A stretch of DNA of 33,455 nt, taken from Streptomyces roseus (GTDB lineage: Bacteria; Actinomycetota; Actinomycetes; Streptomycetales; Streptomycetaceae). A program made the translations under genes and the position numbers. Where the stretch lies: NCBI RefSeq assembly GCF_001044425.1, contig NZ_LFML01000048.1, positions 1 to 33,455 on the forward strand. The letters run 5' to 3'. Below, piece after piece: positions 17,976 to 24,917 of the stretch; positions within the stretch are counted from its first letter, which is position 1; each line of letters starts with the position of its first letter. The notes under the pieces were generated by a model that saw nothing but the letters and a program-made list of their open reading frames with translations, made no database searches and was not told the origin of the DNA.

Positions 17976-18005
17976 TTCATTTGATGCGGATCCTTAGGCT
18001 AGGAT
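17976..18005 (+). promoter_or_regulatory. Candidate promoter of tRNA-Ser(CGA)
   Basis: A -35-like TTCATT (17976-17981) and -10 TAGGAT (18000-18005) are spaced by 18 bases. The -10 lies 7 bases before the mature tRNA 5' end. Confidence 0.45.
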
Positions 18006-18012
18006 CCATCTC

Positions 18013-18097
18013 GGTAGTGTGTCCGAGTGGCCGAAGGAGCTCGCCTCGAAAGCGAGTATGGGGCAACCCATCGGGGGTTCAAATCCCTCCACTACCG
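18013..18097 (+). tRNA. tRNA-Ser (anticodon CGA)
   Basis: A class II tRNA: the acceptor stem pairs GGTAGTG (18013-18019) with CACTACC (18090-18096), with discriminator G at 18097. The anticodon stem CTCGC/GCGAG holds the loop CTCGAAA (anticodon CGA). A long variable arm and TTCAAAT T loop are present. CCA is not encoded (GCTT follows), unlike the tRNA-Ser(GGA) in this window. It reads UCG. Confidence 0.97.
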
Positions 18098-18104
18098 CTT
18101 CGTT

Positions 18105-18145
18105 CGAGAGCCCCGCCCCGCAAGGGACGGGGCTCTCGGCGTTTT
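18105..18145 (+). terminator. Terminator after tRNA-Ser(CGA)
   Basis: An 11-bp perfect stem (CGAGAGCCCCG at 18105-18115 with CGGGGCTCTCG at 18128-18138) is followed by GCGTTTT, a good intrinsic terminator. Confidence 0.85.
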
Positions 18146-18227
18146 GCCGGACGTCCCGCCGCGGGCCGACGCGTCTTTACGGATGACGCCCGCGTGACCG
18201 CGCGCCCCGCTCCGCCGTTGTCACGGC

Positions 18228-18515
18228 ATGACCAAGATCCAGCGCATGCTCGCCGCCTTCGCCCTCGCGGGGGCCGCCGCGGGCCTCGCCGCTCCCGCCG
18301 CCTCCGCCGCCGCCCCGGCCCCGATCACCCTCCCGGACCTGCCGCAGGCGGCCCCGGGCATGCCGCAGGGGGCCACGCCCGGTTCCGTCCAGGAGATCGG
18401 CGGGAAGCTGGGCGAGCTGGACAAGCTGGGCCGGCTGACGCAGCTGCCGAACGACCTCGACCCCGCGATCGCCCCCGTGGCACCCGTCCTGGACCTGCTC
18501 GGCGCCATTCAGTAG
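18228..18515 (+). CDS. Small secreted protein of unknown function
   Basis: A 95-residue precursor with a classical signal peptide: MTKIQR, a hydrophobic core LAAFALAGAAAGLAAPAA, then a likely cleavage after ASA-A near residue 29. The mature part is short, Pro- and Leu-rich (ITLPDLPQAAPGMPQG, LGELDKLGRLTQLPNDLDP, APVLDLLGA), with no cysteine or metal site. I do not recognise the family; similar short secreted proteins are common in Streptomyces. A hairpin follows 30 bases after the stop. Confidence 0.75.
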   Translation: MTKIQRMLAAFALAGAAAGLAAPAASAAAPAPITLPDLPQAAPGMPQGATPGSVQEIGGKLGELDKLGRLTQLPNDLDPAIAPVAPVLDLLGAIQ

Positions 18516-18545
18516 TCGGCGGCGGCCCCTCCCCGGACAGCCGAA

Positions 18546-18573
18546 GAAGGCCCCGACCGGGGTCGGGGCCTTC
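18546..18573 (+). terminator. Hairpin after the small secreted-protein gene
   Basis: GAAGGCCCCGACC (18546-18558) and GGTCGGGGCCTTC (18561-18573) are perfect 13-bp arms. This is a likely terminator without a long T tract. Confidence 0.7.
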
Positions 18574-18595
18574 GACGTACGGGCGGGGGAAGTGG

Positions 18596-18733
18596 CGTCG
18601 GGGGGACAAGCCACTCCCCCCGACGAGGACGGAACCTGCCAGCCCGGGCCGCGATCAGGGGGAAAGCCCGCGGCTCGGACCCCGCAGTGAGGTCCTGTCC
18701 CTCACCCACCGGTTTCCTGCCAGAACCGGTGGG
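18596..18733. other. Hairpin-rich noncoding region; possible small RNA
   Basis: The 374-base gap between two small genes contains two further strong hairpins after the terminator. CGTCGGGGGG (18596-18605) pairs with CCCCCCGACG (18616-18625) around a 10-base loop. CCCACCGGTT (18705-18714) pairs with AACCGGTGGG (18724-18733) around a 9-base loop. No ORF with a credible ribosome site fills the region. A small RNA is possible, but I cannot assign a family; the C-runs are in a stem, unlike 6C RNA loops. Confidence 0.4.
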
Positions 18734-18841
18734 CTCGCCCTCCATACTGCTCCACCCCCACCCTCCCGTACTGCGGCAAAGGACCCGGACCGCCGGGTCA
18801 TTGGTCCATAAAGGCCTGGTGAGTGTCCGAAGACGAGCGGT

Positions 18842-18847
18842 TAGACT
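18842..18847 (+). promoter_or_regulatory. Candidate -10 of the small membrane-protein gene
   Basis: TAGACT is an exact match to the Streptomyces housekeeping -10 TAGAPuT except for the purine position, 42 bases before the ATG at 18890. GTGAGT at 18819-18824 is a weak -35 at 17 bases. Confidence 0.4.
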
Positions 18848-18889
18848 CACCCGACTTGGCAGTACCGGTTGGGGAGGCCGACACCGCTG

Positions 18890-19051
18890 ATGGACACCAA
18901 GAAGATGATCATGAGTGGGCTCGTCATATTCGTGCTCTTCGTGATCATCACCCAGCCGGTCAAGGCCGCCGACATCGTCAAAATCGGCTTCCAGGGCATA
19001 TCGGACGCCGCCCACGGCATCGGCGCGTTCATGACCGAATTGGTGCGCTGA
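18890..19051 (+). CDS. 53-residue membrane or exported protein upstream of sigF
   Basis: A 53-residue protein with a hydrophobic segment (MIMSGLVIFVLFVIITQPVKA, about 6-26) after a short charged start (MDTKK), then a mildly amphipathic tail (ADIVKIGFQGISDAAHGIGAFMTELVR). The PVKA-A stretch could be a signal-peptidase site, so the product may be a membrane anchor or a 27-residue exported peptide. The ATG has GGGGAGG 12 bases upstream, rather far. It is cut off from sigF by its own T-rich terminator. I recall similar short genes beside sigF in other Streptomyces; no function is known. Confidence 0.72.
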   Translation: MDTKKMIMSGLVIFVLFVIITQPVKAADIVKIGFQGISDAAHGIGAFMTELVR

Positions 19052-19084
19052 CCCGTACGCTGACGCGGCCTTTCGACTGACCGG

Positions 19085-19112
19085 CCCCCCACTCCGACGG
19101 GTGGGGGGTTTT
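19085..19112 (+). terminator. Intrinsic terminator upstream of sigF
   Basis: CCCCCCAC (19085-19092) pairs with GTGGGGGG (19101-19108) and TTTT follows. It closes the small membrane-protein unit. Confidence 0.85.
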
Positions 19113-19194
19113 CGTGTTCCCGCACCTCGCAATTCCCTTGCCCAAAACACCCCATTATGCCCAACTTGCCCTCAACACGGCGATATACGGTGCT

Positions 19195-19207
19195 TGCACA
19201 CAGTGCA
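19195..19207. promoter_or_regulatory. Dyad TGCAC-ACA-GTGCA upstream of sigF
   Basis: Perfect 5-bp arms lie 57 bases before the sigF start, in a less GC-rich region that should hold the sigF promoter. It is a candidate binding site for a developmental regulator; none can be named. Confidence 0.4.
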
Positions 19208-19263
19208 CATGTCTTGTGATGCTATGACCGCTTTTGACGGATGAGTTGACTTGAAGGGGTGGC

Positions 19264-20304
19264 GTGACCGTGCCGGCCAGTACTGCGCCTCAGGTGCCAC
19301 CCCAGCAGGAGCCCCAGCAGGACTCCTCCTCGCACTCCCCGCGGAGCCCCTCCCAGGGCCCGGCCCAGCCCCCCTCCCCGGACTCGCCCCAGGACTCCCA
19401 GGTCCCGACCCAGGACTCGCAGGTTCCATCCCAGGACACCCAGGCTCCGCCCCACGACACCCAGGCTCCGCCCCCGGACTCCCAGGTCCCACCCCAGCAG
19501 GACCCCCCTGCGGAGCCCCCGGCGCCCCCGAGACCGCAGAGCCGGGGCGCGGACACCCGTGCCCTCACCCAGGTCCTCTTCGGGCAGCTGAAGGGCCTAC
19601 AGCCGGGCACGAGCGAGCACCACCGGGTGCGCGGGGCCCTCATCGAGGCGAACCTTCCGCTCGTGCGGTACGCGGCCGCCCGCTTCCGCAGCCGCAACGA
19701 GCCGATGGAGGACGTGGTCCAGGTCGGCACGATCGGCCTCATCAACGCGATCGACCGGTTCGACCCCGATCGCGGGGTGCAGTTCCCGACCTTCGCCATG
19801 CCGACCGTCGTGGGCGAGATCAAGCGGTACTTCCGCGACAACGTCCGCACCGTGCACGTGCCGCGCCGGCTCCACGAGCTGTGGGTCCAGGTGAACGCGG
19901 CCACCGAGGACCTCACCACCCTGCACGGGCGCACGCCCACGACCCCCGAGATCGCCGAGCGGCTGCGGATCACCGAGGACGAGGTGCTGTCCTGCATCGA
20001 GGCCGGCCGTTCGTACCACGCCACCTCGCTGGAGGCCGCCCAGGAGGGCGACGGGCTGCCGGGCCTGCTGGACCGACTCGGCTACGAGGACCCGGAGCTG
20101 GCCGGGGTCGAGCACCGCGACCTCGTACGCCATCTCCTCGTACAGCTGCCCGAACGTGAACAAAGGATCCTGCTGCTGCGGTACTACAACAATCTGACGC
20201 AGTCCCAGATCAGCGCGGAGCTCGGTGTGTCCCAGATGCACGTTTCGCGACTGCTCGCGCGCAGCTTCGCCCGGCTCCGATCCGCAAACAGGATCGAGGC
20301 GTAG
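19264..20304 (+). CDS. sigF: RNA polymerase sigma factor of the SigB/SigF family
   Basis: A 346-residue sigma-70 group 3 factor. Residues 1-90 form a low-complexity Pro/Gln/Ser extension with five heptads of the type QDSQVPT. The core follows: region 2 with [38 protein letters not shown] and [19 protein letters not shown] (promoter melting and -10 reading), region 3, and region 4 with the helix-turn-helix [30 protein letters not shown]. The start VPASTAPQ and the core closely match S. coelicolor SigF as I remember it, a late-sporulation sigma factor needed for spore-wall maturation. The GTG at 19264 has AAGGGG 4 bases upstream; GTG 19270 is an alternative. No anti-sigma gene is adjacent. Confidence 0.88.
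   Translation: MTVPASTAPQVPPQQEPQQDSSSHSPRSPSQGPAQPPSPDSPQDSQVPTQDSQVPSQDTQAPPHDTQAPPPDSQVPPQQDPPAEPPAPPRPQSRGADTRALTQVLFGQLKGLQPGTSEHHRVRGALIEANLPLVRYAAARFRSRNEPMEDVVQVGTIGLINAIDRFDPDRGVQFPTFAMPTVVGEIKRYFRDNVRTVHVPRRLHELWVQVNAATEDLTTLHGRTPTTPEIAERLRITEDEVLSCIEAGRSYHATSLEAAQEGDGLPGLLDRLGYEDPELAGVEHRDLVRHLLVQLPEREQRILLLRYYNNLTQSQISAELGVSQMHVSRLLARSFARLRSANRIEA
19390..19494 (+). repeat. Five 21-bp tandem repeats in the sigF N-terminal region
   Basis: Five imperfect 21-bp units encode the heptads [28 protein letters not shown] and PDSQVPP. They are in frame, so gain or loss of units would only change the length of the N-terminal extension. Confidence 0.9.
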
Positions 20305-20429
20305 CTGGAACGGGTGGAGGTCGTTCCGCCGTTTCCCATGGAATGGGCTCATTCCGCTCTGTCGCTGGAGATATATGTCGACTTGGCGCTACAGCGCGTT
20401 GCCGACATGTGACATTCTGCTGGAACCGC

Positions 20430-20455
20430 GTTTGCCGCAGCCCCGCCTCCGGTAT
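20430..20455 (+). promoter_or_regulatory. Candidate SigB-type promoter of the second sigma gene
   Basis: GTTT (20430-20433), a 16-base spacer and CGGTAT (20450-20455) fit the Streptomyces SigB-class consensus GNNT-N14-16-GGGTAY with one mismatch. It lies 68 bases before the ATG at 20524. This suggests the gene is read by itself or by a related sigma factor such as the one upstream. Confidence 0.45.
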
Positions 20456-20523
20456 TCAGGTGGAGGCTGCGTTCCTCCGACGGGCGCGCAGTACGCGACC
20501 GTCCGCGACCTCAAGGGGGTGGC

Positions 20524-21381
20524 ATGTCCGGAGACCAGGGCAGCTCCAAGGTGCTCACGCTCATCAAGAGCGAAGCGCCGGCAGCGCCTGCACTGCCTGC
20601 AGCGCCTGTCCGCTCGGAAGCCATCGACACCCGCACCCTCTCCCGCTCCCTCTTCCAGCGACTCGCCGCCCTGGACGTGGACAGCCCCGAACGGGCGTAC
20701 GTACGCGACACCCTGATCGAGCTGAACCTGCCGCTGGTGCGGTACGCGGCCGCCCGCTTCCGCAGCCGCAACGAGCCGATGGAAGACATCGTCCAGGTCG
20801 GCACGATCGGCCTGATCAAGGCGATCGACCGGTTCGACTGCGAACGCGGTGTGGAGTTCCCGACCTTCGCGATGCCGACCGTCGTGGGCGAGATCAAACG
20901 ATTCTTTAGGGACACTTCCTGGTCCGTGCGCGTCCCGCGCCGGCTCCAGGAGCTGCGCCTCGCCCTCACCAAGGCCAGCGACGAGCTCGCGCAGAAGCTG
21001 GACCGCTCGCCGACGGTGCCGGAACTGGCCGCCGTACTCGGGGTGTCGGAGGAGGACGTGGTCGACGGCCTCGCCGTGGGCAACGCGTACACCGCCTCCT
21101 CGCTCGACTCGCCCTCCCCCGAGGACGAGGGCGGCGAGGGCTCGCTCGCGGACCGCCTCGGGTACGAGGACACCGCGCTGGAGGGCGTCGAGTACCGCGA
21201 GTCGCTCAAGCCGCTGCTCGCCAAACTCCCGCCCCGGGAGCGGCAGATCATCATGCTGCGGTTCTTCGCGAACATGACGCAGTCGCAGATCGGCGAGGAG
21301 GTCGGCATCTCCCAGATGCACGTCTCCCGGCTGCTGACGCGCACGCTGGCGCAGCTGCGCGTGGGCCTGATCGGCGAGTAG
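20524..21381 (+). CDS. sigN: RNA polymerase sigma factor of the SigB family, paralogue of the preceding gene
   Basis: A 285-residue sigma factor. Its core is nearly the same as that of the upstream gene ([84 protein letters not shown]), but its N-terminus is short (about 35 residues, Ala/Pro-rich). Tandem order with sigF matches the S. coelicolor sigF-sigN pair from memory, which is why I use sigN, with moderate certainty. Its ribosome site and flank (AAGGGGGTGGC before the ATG) are almost identical to those of sigF, which supports gene duplication. The 219-base gap with its own candidate promoter argues against a simple operon. No anti-sigma or anti-anti-sigma gene is nearby. Confidence 0.85.
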   Translation: MSGDQGSSKVLTLIKSEAPAAPALPAAPVRSEAIDTRTLSRSLFQRLAALDVDSPERAYVRDTLIELNLPLVRYAAARFRSRNEPMEDIVQVGTIGLIKAIDRFDCERGVEFPTFAMPTVVGEIKRFFRDTSWSVRVPRRLQELRLALTKASDELAQKLDRSPTVPELAAVLGVSEEDVVDGLAVGNAYTASSLDSPSPEDEGGEGSLADRLGYEDTALEGVEYRESLKPLLAKLPPRERQIIMLRFFANMTQSQIGEEVGISQMHVSRLLTRTLAQLRVGLIGE

Positions 21382-21431
21382 CCCCGGCCGAAGGGGTTCC
21401 CACCTGACGCAGGGTCAGCAAAACTACGGCG

Positions 21432-22178
21432 ATGCGAGTGGACCGCCGAACGCTCACCCTGACGACCTTGTGCTGCTCTCTGGCCGCCGCGTGCCTGACG
21501 GGATGCGGCGGCCCGGCGCGGAACGGCTACGCGGCCGCCGGCGCCGTGGCCCCGGGCCCGGAACGCCGTGCGGGCGACAACGTACCGCCGCGGTCCGCGG
21601 TGGAACTCCGGCCACTGGGCGACGGCCCCGCCGCCTCGGCCCAGGCCCCGGCGCCGACGGGCGGTACGCCGCCCGGCATCCCGGCCCGGGGGAGTACCGC
21701 GGCCTCCGCGCCGGACGGGTCCCAGGGCGGGTCCCAGAGCGGGTCCCCGGGCGCCCCGGCCGGCGAAGCCGGGACCGTACAGCCGCCGCCCCAGCCTCCG
21801 CCCGTGCCGGAGCTGCCGCCGACCACCTCGAAGCCCCCCGCCCCCGCTCCGGGGACCACGCCCCCGGGCACGCCGGCGAACCTGGTCCTGAGCCCGCCGG
21901 CCCGCGCCCAGGCGGCGGACCGGTGGTGCGAGAAGGTCACGGTGGCGTTCACCAACAAGGGCACGAAACCGGCCACTTCGGGGACGGTCACGTTCTCGAC
22001 CCACATCATCGGCGCGCTGGGCATCGACTGGGCCACGGTCGACACGGCCCAGCCCCTCCCCGCCCCCATCCCGGGCGGCACGACGAAGGCGCAGACCTAC
22101 ACGGTCTGCGTGGAATCCTGGCGGGTCCCCCTGGGCATGCACGTGGAAACGCGGAGGGCCACGGCGACCTGGACGTGA
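21432..22178 (+). CDS. Predicted lipoprotein with proline-rich linker
   Basis: A 248-residue secreted lipoprotein. The signal peptide (MRVDRRTLTLTTLCCSLAAACLTGC) ends in a lipobox LTGC with the lipidated cysteine at residue 25. Residues 30-150 are disordered and rich in Pro, Gly, Ala and Ser. The last about 95 residues form a compact beta-type domain (LVLSPPARAQAADRWCEKVTVAFTNKGTKPATSGTVTFSTHIIGALGIDW ... VCVESWRVPLGMHVETRRATATWT) with two cysteines that may pair. It resembles CARDB/CBM-like surface domains in pattern only. It would be tethered outside the membrane. It starts 50 bases after the sigma gene. Confidence 0.75.
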   Translation: MRVDRRTLTLTTLCCSLAAACLTGCGGPARNGYAAAGAVAPGPERRAGDNVPPRSAVELRPLGDGPAASAQAPAPTGGTPPGIPARGSTAASAPDGSQGGSQSGSPGAPAGEAGTVQPPPQPPPVPELPPTTSKPPAPAPGTTPPGTPANLVLSPPARAQAADRWCEKVTVAFTNKGTKPATSGTVTFSTHIIGALGIDWATVDTAQPLPAPIPGGTTKAQTYTVCVESWRVPLGMHVETRRATATWT

Positions 22179-22198
22179 GGACGGCGCCGCAGCCTCCC

Positions 22199-22230
22199 GG
22201 TCCGGCGGGCCGTTGCGACCCGCCCGGACC
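22199..22230. terminator. Hairpin between convergent lipoprotein and small membrane-protein genes
   Basis: GGTCCG-GCGGG (22199-22209) pairs with CCCGC-C-CGGACC (22219-22230) with one bulged C and a 9-base loop, in the gap between two converging stops. It probably acts in both directions. Confidence 0.65.
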
Positions 22231-22254
22231 CGCCCGCCGCTCCGGCCCGACGAC

Positions 22255-22494
22255 CTAGAGGGCCATCCAGGCCACCAGTCCGATCAGCACCAGAGCGGCG
22301 ACCCCCACCCCCAGCCACAGGCCGGTCTTCGACCCGGAACCCTGCGCGGCCTGGCGCCGACGGGACCCCGGAGCCACGGGTCCCTGCCCCGGCCCGGCCG
22401 GTGCGGCCTCCTCGACGAACGCCCGGAACATCTGAGTGCTGCCCGCGGGGTCGTAGTTGCCCTCGGGGCCCTGTGAGTTGTGGTTCGCAGCCAT
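22255..22494 (-). CDS. Small tail-anchored membrane protein of unknown function
   Basis: A 79-residue protein with a soluble N-terminal part (MAANHNSQGPEGNYDPAGSTQMFRAFVEEAAPAGPG), a basic stretch (SRRRQAAQGSGSK), and one C-terminal membrane helix (residues about 57-78, TGLWLGVGVAALVLIGLVAWMAL). This layout is that of a tail-anchored protein with its N-terminus in the cytoplasm. The STQMFRAFVEEA segment is probably a conserved short helix; I recall this arrangement from other Streptomyces small proteins but no role. It is divergent from the MarR gene and shares the 135-base region that holds the MarR operator, so the same repressor could affect it. Confidence 0.72.
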   Translation of the reverse strand: MAANHNSQGPEGNYDPAGSTQMFRAFVEEAAPAGPGQGPVAPGSRRRQAAQGSGSKTGLWLGVGVAALVLIGLVAWMAL

Positions 22495-22551
22495 GCCTCA
22501 GGACCCTAGCGGGTTTTCCGATTCCTTTACCGCCCCCACCCCCCTATTCAT

Positions 22552-22593
22552 TTGCCTGTAGCAACCAATCGATCCTATGGTTGCCCTAAGCAA
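22552..22593. promoter_or_regulatory. Double operator of the MarR-type regulator
   Basis: Two copies of TTGC-N5-GCAA (22552-22564 and 22581-22593) lie with centres 29 bp apart; the second extends to GTTGC-N5-GCAAC. The region between them is also an inverted repeat (GCAACCA at 22561-22567, TGGTTGC at 22578-22584). It ends 36 bases before the MarR start. Such dyads are typical MarR sites, and near-whole-turn spacing favours cooperative binding. It probably overlaps the promoter of the marR-efflux operon. Confidence 0.7.
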
Positions 22594-22629
22594 CAACATC
22601 CACGACGAGGAAAGGGAGGGGGGAGCCCC

Positions 22630-23109
22630 ATGACCACGGAAGCCCAGACCCTGCCGGCACCACCGGCGCCACCGGCACCACCCGCGCAGCCCGCCCCCAC
22701 CAGCCGCTACGAGGAGCTGGCCCGCCAGCTCACCGGCATCGGCGCGGTCAAGCGGGACCTGGCCCGCCTCCTCCCCCCGGACTGCCCGCCCGGCTCCGCC
22801 GCCGTCCTCACCCTGCTCGACCGCCACGGCGAGATACGGCTCGGCCGCCTCGCCGACCTCATGGCCATCGACATCTCGGTGACCAGCCGCCACGTCGCCC
22901 ACGTCGCCGACCGCGGGTGGATCACCCGCGACATCGACCCCGGCGACGGCCGCTGCCGCATCCTGCGGCTCACCCCGGCCGGCCACGCCCTCCTCGCCGA
23001 GGTGGGCGCCCGCTACACCGGCGCGCTGGAGAAGGCCCTGGCCGACTGGTCCCCACACGACATCGACGTACTCAACACCTTGCTGACCCGGCTCCGATCG
23101 AGCTTCTAG
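22630..23109 (+). CDS. MarR-family transcriptional regulator of the efflux pump
   Basis: A 159-residue winged-helix regulator with a disordered Pro/Ala N-terminus (about 1-25). The winged helix lies at about residues 58-115: GSAAVLTLLDRHGEIRLGRLADLMAIDISVTSRHVAHVADRGWITRDIDPGDGRCRILRLTPAGHALL, including the DxR.R wing. It is dimeric in the family and usually a repressor released by small aromatic ligands. The ATG at 22630 follows AAAGGGAGGGGGGAG. It lies 13 bases ahead of a DHA2 efflux pump, and a repeated dyad precedes it, so autorepression together with the pump is the natural model. The ligand is unknown. Confidence 0.92.
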   Translation: MTTEAQTLPAPPAPPAPPAQPAPTSRYEELARQLTGIGAVKRDLARLLPPDCPPGSAAVLTLLDRHGEIRLGRLADLMAIDISVTSRHVAHVADRGWITRDIDPGDGRCRILRLTPAGHALLAEVGARYTGALEKALADWSPHDIDVLNTLLTRLRSSF

Positions 23110-23122
23110 ACAAAGGAAACCC

Positions 23123-24850
23123 ATGGCGACCACCGCACCCACCGGTGTGCAGGGAGGCAGCCGGTCGGAGGCCACGTCCGACCCCGCGTCCTCCGCCCCC
23201 GGCCCCCACGCCCCCATGACCCACGCGCAGATCATGAAGGCGCTGTCCGGCCTGATGCTGGGCATGTTCGTGGCGATCCTGTCGTCCACGATCGTCTCCA
23301 ACGCGCTCCCCCAGATCATCAGCGACCTCGGCGGCACGCAGTCCTCGTACACCTGGGTCGTCACCGCCGCCCTGCTGTCGATGACGGCCGCGACCCCGCT
23401 CTGGGGCAAGCTGTCCGACCTCTTCAGCAAGAAGCTGCTGGTCCAGATATCCCTGGTGATCTACGTCCTCGGCTCCGTCGTGGCGGGCCTGTCCCAGAAC
23501 ACCGGCATGCTCATCGCCTGCCGCGTCGTCCAGGGCATCGGCGTCGGCGGCCTCTCCGCCCTCGCCCAGATCGTGATGGCCGCGATGATCTCCCCGCGCG
23601 AGCGCGGCCGGTACAGCGGCTACCTCGGCGCGGTCTTCGCCGTCGCCACCGTCGGCGGCCCGCTGCTCGGCGGAGTCATCACCGACACCTCGTGGCTCGG
23701 CTGGCGCTGGTGCTTCTACGTCGGCGTGCCGTTCGCGATCATCGCCCTGATCGTCCTCCAGCGGACCCTGCACCTCCCGGTCGTCCGCCGCGACGTCAAG
23801 GTCGACTGGCTCGGCGCCTTCCTGATCAGCGGAGCCGTGTCCCTGCTGCTGATCTGGGTCACGCAGGCCGGCGACTCGTACGACTGGATCTCCTGGACCA
23901 CCGCGGCCATGACCGGCGGCGCCGTCCTCCTCGGCCTGCTCTTCCTCCTGGTCGAGTCCAGGGCGAGCGACCCGATCATCCCGCTGCGCCTGTTCCGCAA
24001 CAAGACCATCTCCCTCGCCTCGGCCGCCTCGCTGTTCGTCGGCATCGCGATGTTCTCGGGCACGGTGTTTTTCAGCCAGTTCTTCCAGTTGGCCCGCGGC
24101 GAGTCCCCCACGATGTCCGGAATCCTCACGATTCCGATGATCGGCGGACTCTTCGTCTCCTCCACGGTTTCCGGTCAGGTGATCACGAAGACCGGTAGGT
24201 GGAAGGCCTGGCTCGTCTCCGGCGGCGTCCTCCTGACGGCCGGCCTCGGCCTCCTGGGCACCCTGCGGTACGACACCCCGTACTGGCACATCGCGATCTA
24301 CATGGCGCTGACCGGCCTCGGTCTCGGCATGATGATGCAGAACCTCGTCCTCGCCACGCAGAACCAGGTGGCCCCCCAGGACCTGGGCTCGGCCAGCTCG
24401 GTCGTCACCTTCTTCCGCTCGCTCGGCGGCGCCGTGGGCGTCTCGGCGCTCGGCGCGGTCATGGCCAACCGGGTCACCCAGTACGTCAAGGACGGGCTGG
24501 CCGAACTCGGTCCGAAGGCCGCGGCGATGGGCCACGGCGGCACGGCCGGGGGCGGGATCCCCGACCTCGACAAGCTGCCCGCGCCGTTCCGCACGGTCAT
24601 CGAGTCCGCGTACGGGCACGGCGTCGGCGACGTCTTCCTCTACGCGGCGCCGTTCGCGCTGCTCGGGCTCGTCCTGGTGCTGTTCATCAAGGAGGTCGCG
24701 CTGAAGTCGAAGCCGGCGGCCCACGCCCCGGCGGCGGCGGCCCCGGCTCCGGCCACGGCCTCGGCCTCGGCCTCGGCTCAGGCTTCGGCTTCGGCTTCGG
24801 CTTCGGCTTCGGCTTCGGCTTCGGCTTCGGCTTCGGCTTCTGCGGAGTAG
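23123..24850 (+). CDS. DHA2-family (EmrB/QacA-type) multidrug efflux transporter
   Basis: A 575-residue major-facilitator drug:proton antiporter with 14 predicted membrane helices. Motif A (GKLSDLFSKKLLV) follows the second helix, the WVVTAALLSMTAATPLWG helix is typical of DHA2, and motif C is seen in GYLGAVFAVATVGGPLLGGVITD. The N-terminal 35 residues are polar. After the last helix (LYAAPFALLGLVLVLFIKE) the cytoplasmic tail from about residue 535 is an unusual run of Ala-Ser dipeptides from a DNA microsatellite. It is the second gene of the MarR operon and ends before a bidirectional hairpin. The substrate is not deducible; antiseptics or antibiotics are usual for the family. Confidence 0.93.
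   Translation: MATTAPTGVQGGSRSEATSDPASSAPGPHAPMTHAQIMKALSGLMLGMFVAILSSTIVSNALPQIISDLGGTQSSYTWVVTAALLSMTAATPLWGKLSDLFSKKLLVQISLVIYVLGSVVAGLSQNTGMLIACRVVQGIGVGGLSALAQIVMAAMISPRERGRYSGYLGAVFAVATVGGPLLGGVITDTSWLGWRWCFYVGVPFAIIALIVLQRTLHLPVVRRDVKVDWLGAFLISGAVSLLLIWVTQAGDSYDWISWTTAAMTGGAVLLGLLFLLVESRASDPIIPLRLFRNKTISLASAASLFVGIAMFSGTVFFSQFFQLARGESPTMSGILTIPMIGGLFVSSTVSGQVITKTGRWKAWLVSGGVLLTAGLGLLGTLRYDTPYWHIAIYMALTGLGLGMMMQNLVLATQNQVAPQDLGSASSVVTFFRSLGGAVGVSALGAVMANRVTQYVKDGLAELGPKAAAMGHGGTAGGGIPDLDKLPAPFRTVIESAYGHGVGDVFLYAAPFALLGLVLVLFIKEVALKSKPAAHAPAAAAPAPATASASASAQASASASASASASASASASASAE
24781..24840 (+). repeat. Hexanucleotide microsatellite (GGCTTC)10 in the efflux gene tail
   Basis: Ten perfect GGCTTC units, preceded by diverged GGCCTC and GGCTCA units from about 24758, encode an (Ala-Ser)n tail. 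The unit is six bases, so slippage changes tail length without breaking the frame. Confidence 0.95.
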
Positions 24851-24871
24851 CGGAACCGAGCGGTACGCGCG

Positions 24872-24917
24872 CCCCCGTCGGGCCGCCCCTCCTGTGGGAG
24901 CGGCCCGGCGGGGGTTT
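24872..24917. terminator. Bidirectional terminator between the efflux and TetR genes
   Basis: CCCCCG-TC-GGGCCG (24872-24885) pairs with CGGCCC-GG-CGGGGG (24901-24914), giving a 14-bp stem with one wobble pair and a 15-base loop, followed by TTT. It separates convergent stops. Confidence 0.8.

Noticed and set aside
18596..18625. 6C RNA
   Set aside because: The run of six Cs is in a stem, not in the loop, and the second C-loop hairpin of the motif is missing.
24758..24840. CRISPR-like repeat array
   Set aside because: The units are contiguous hexamers within a coding frame with no spacers.
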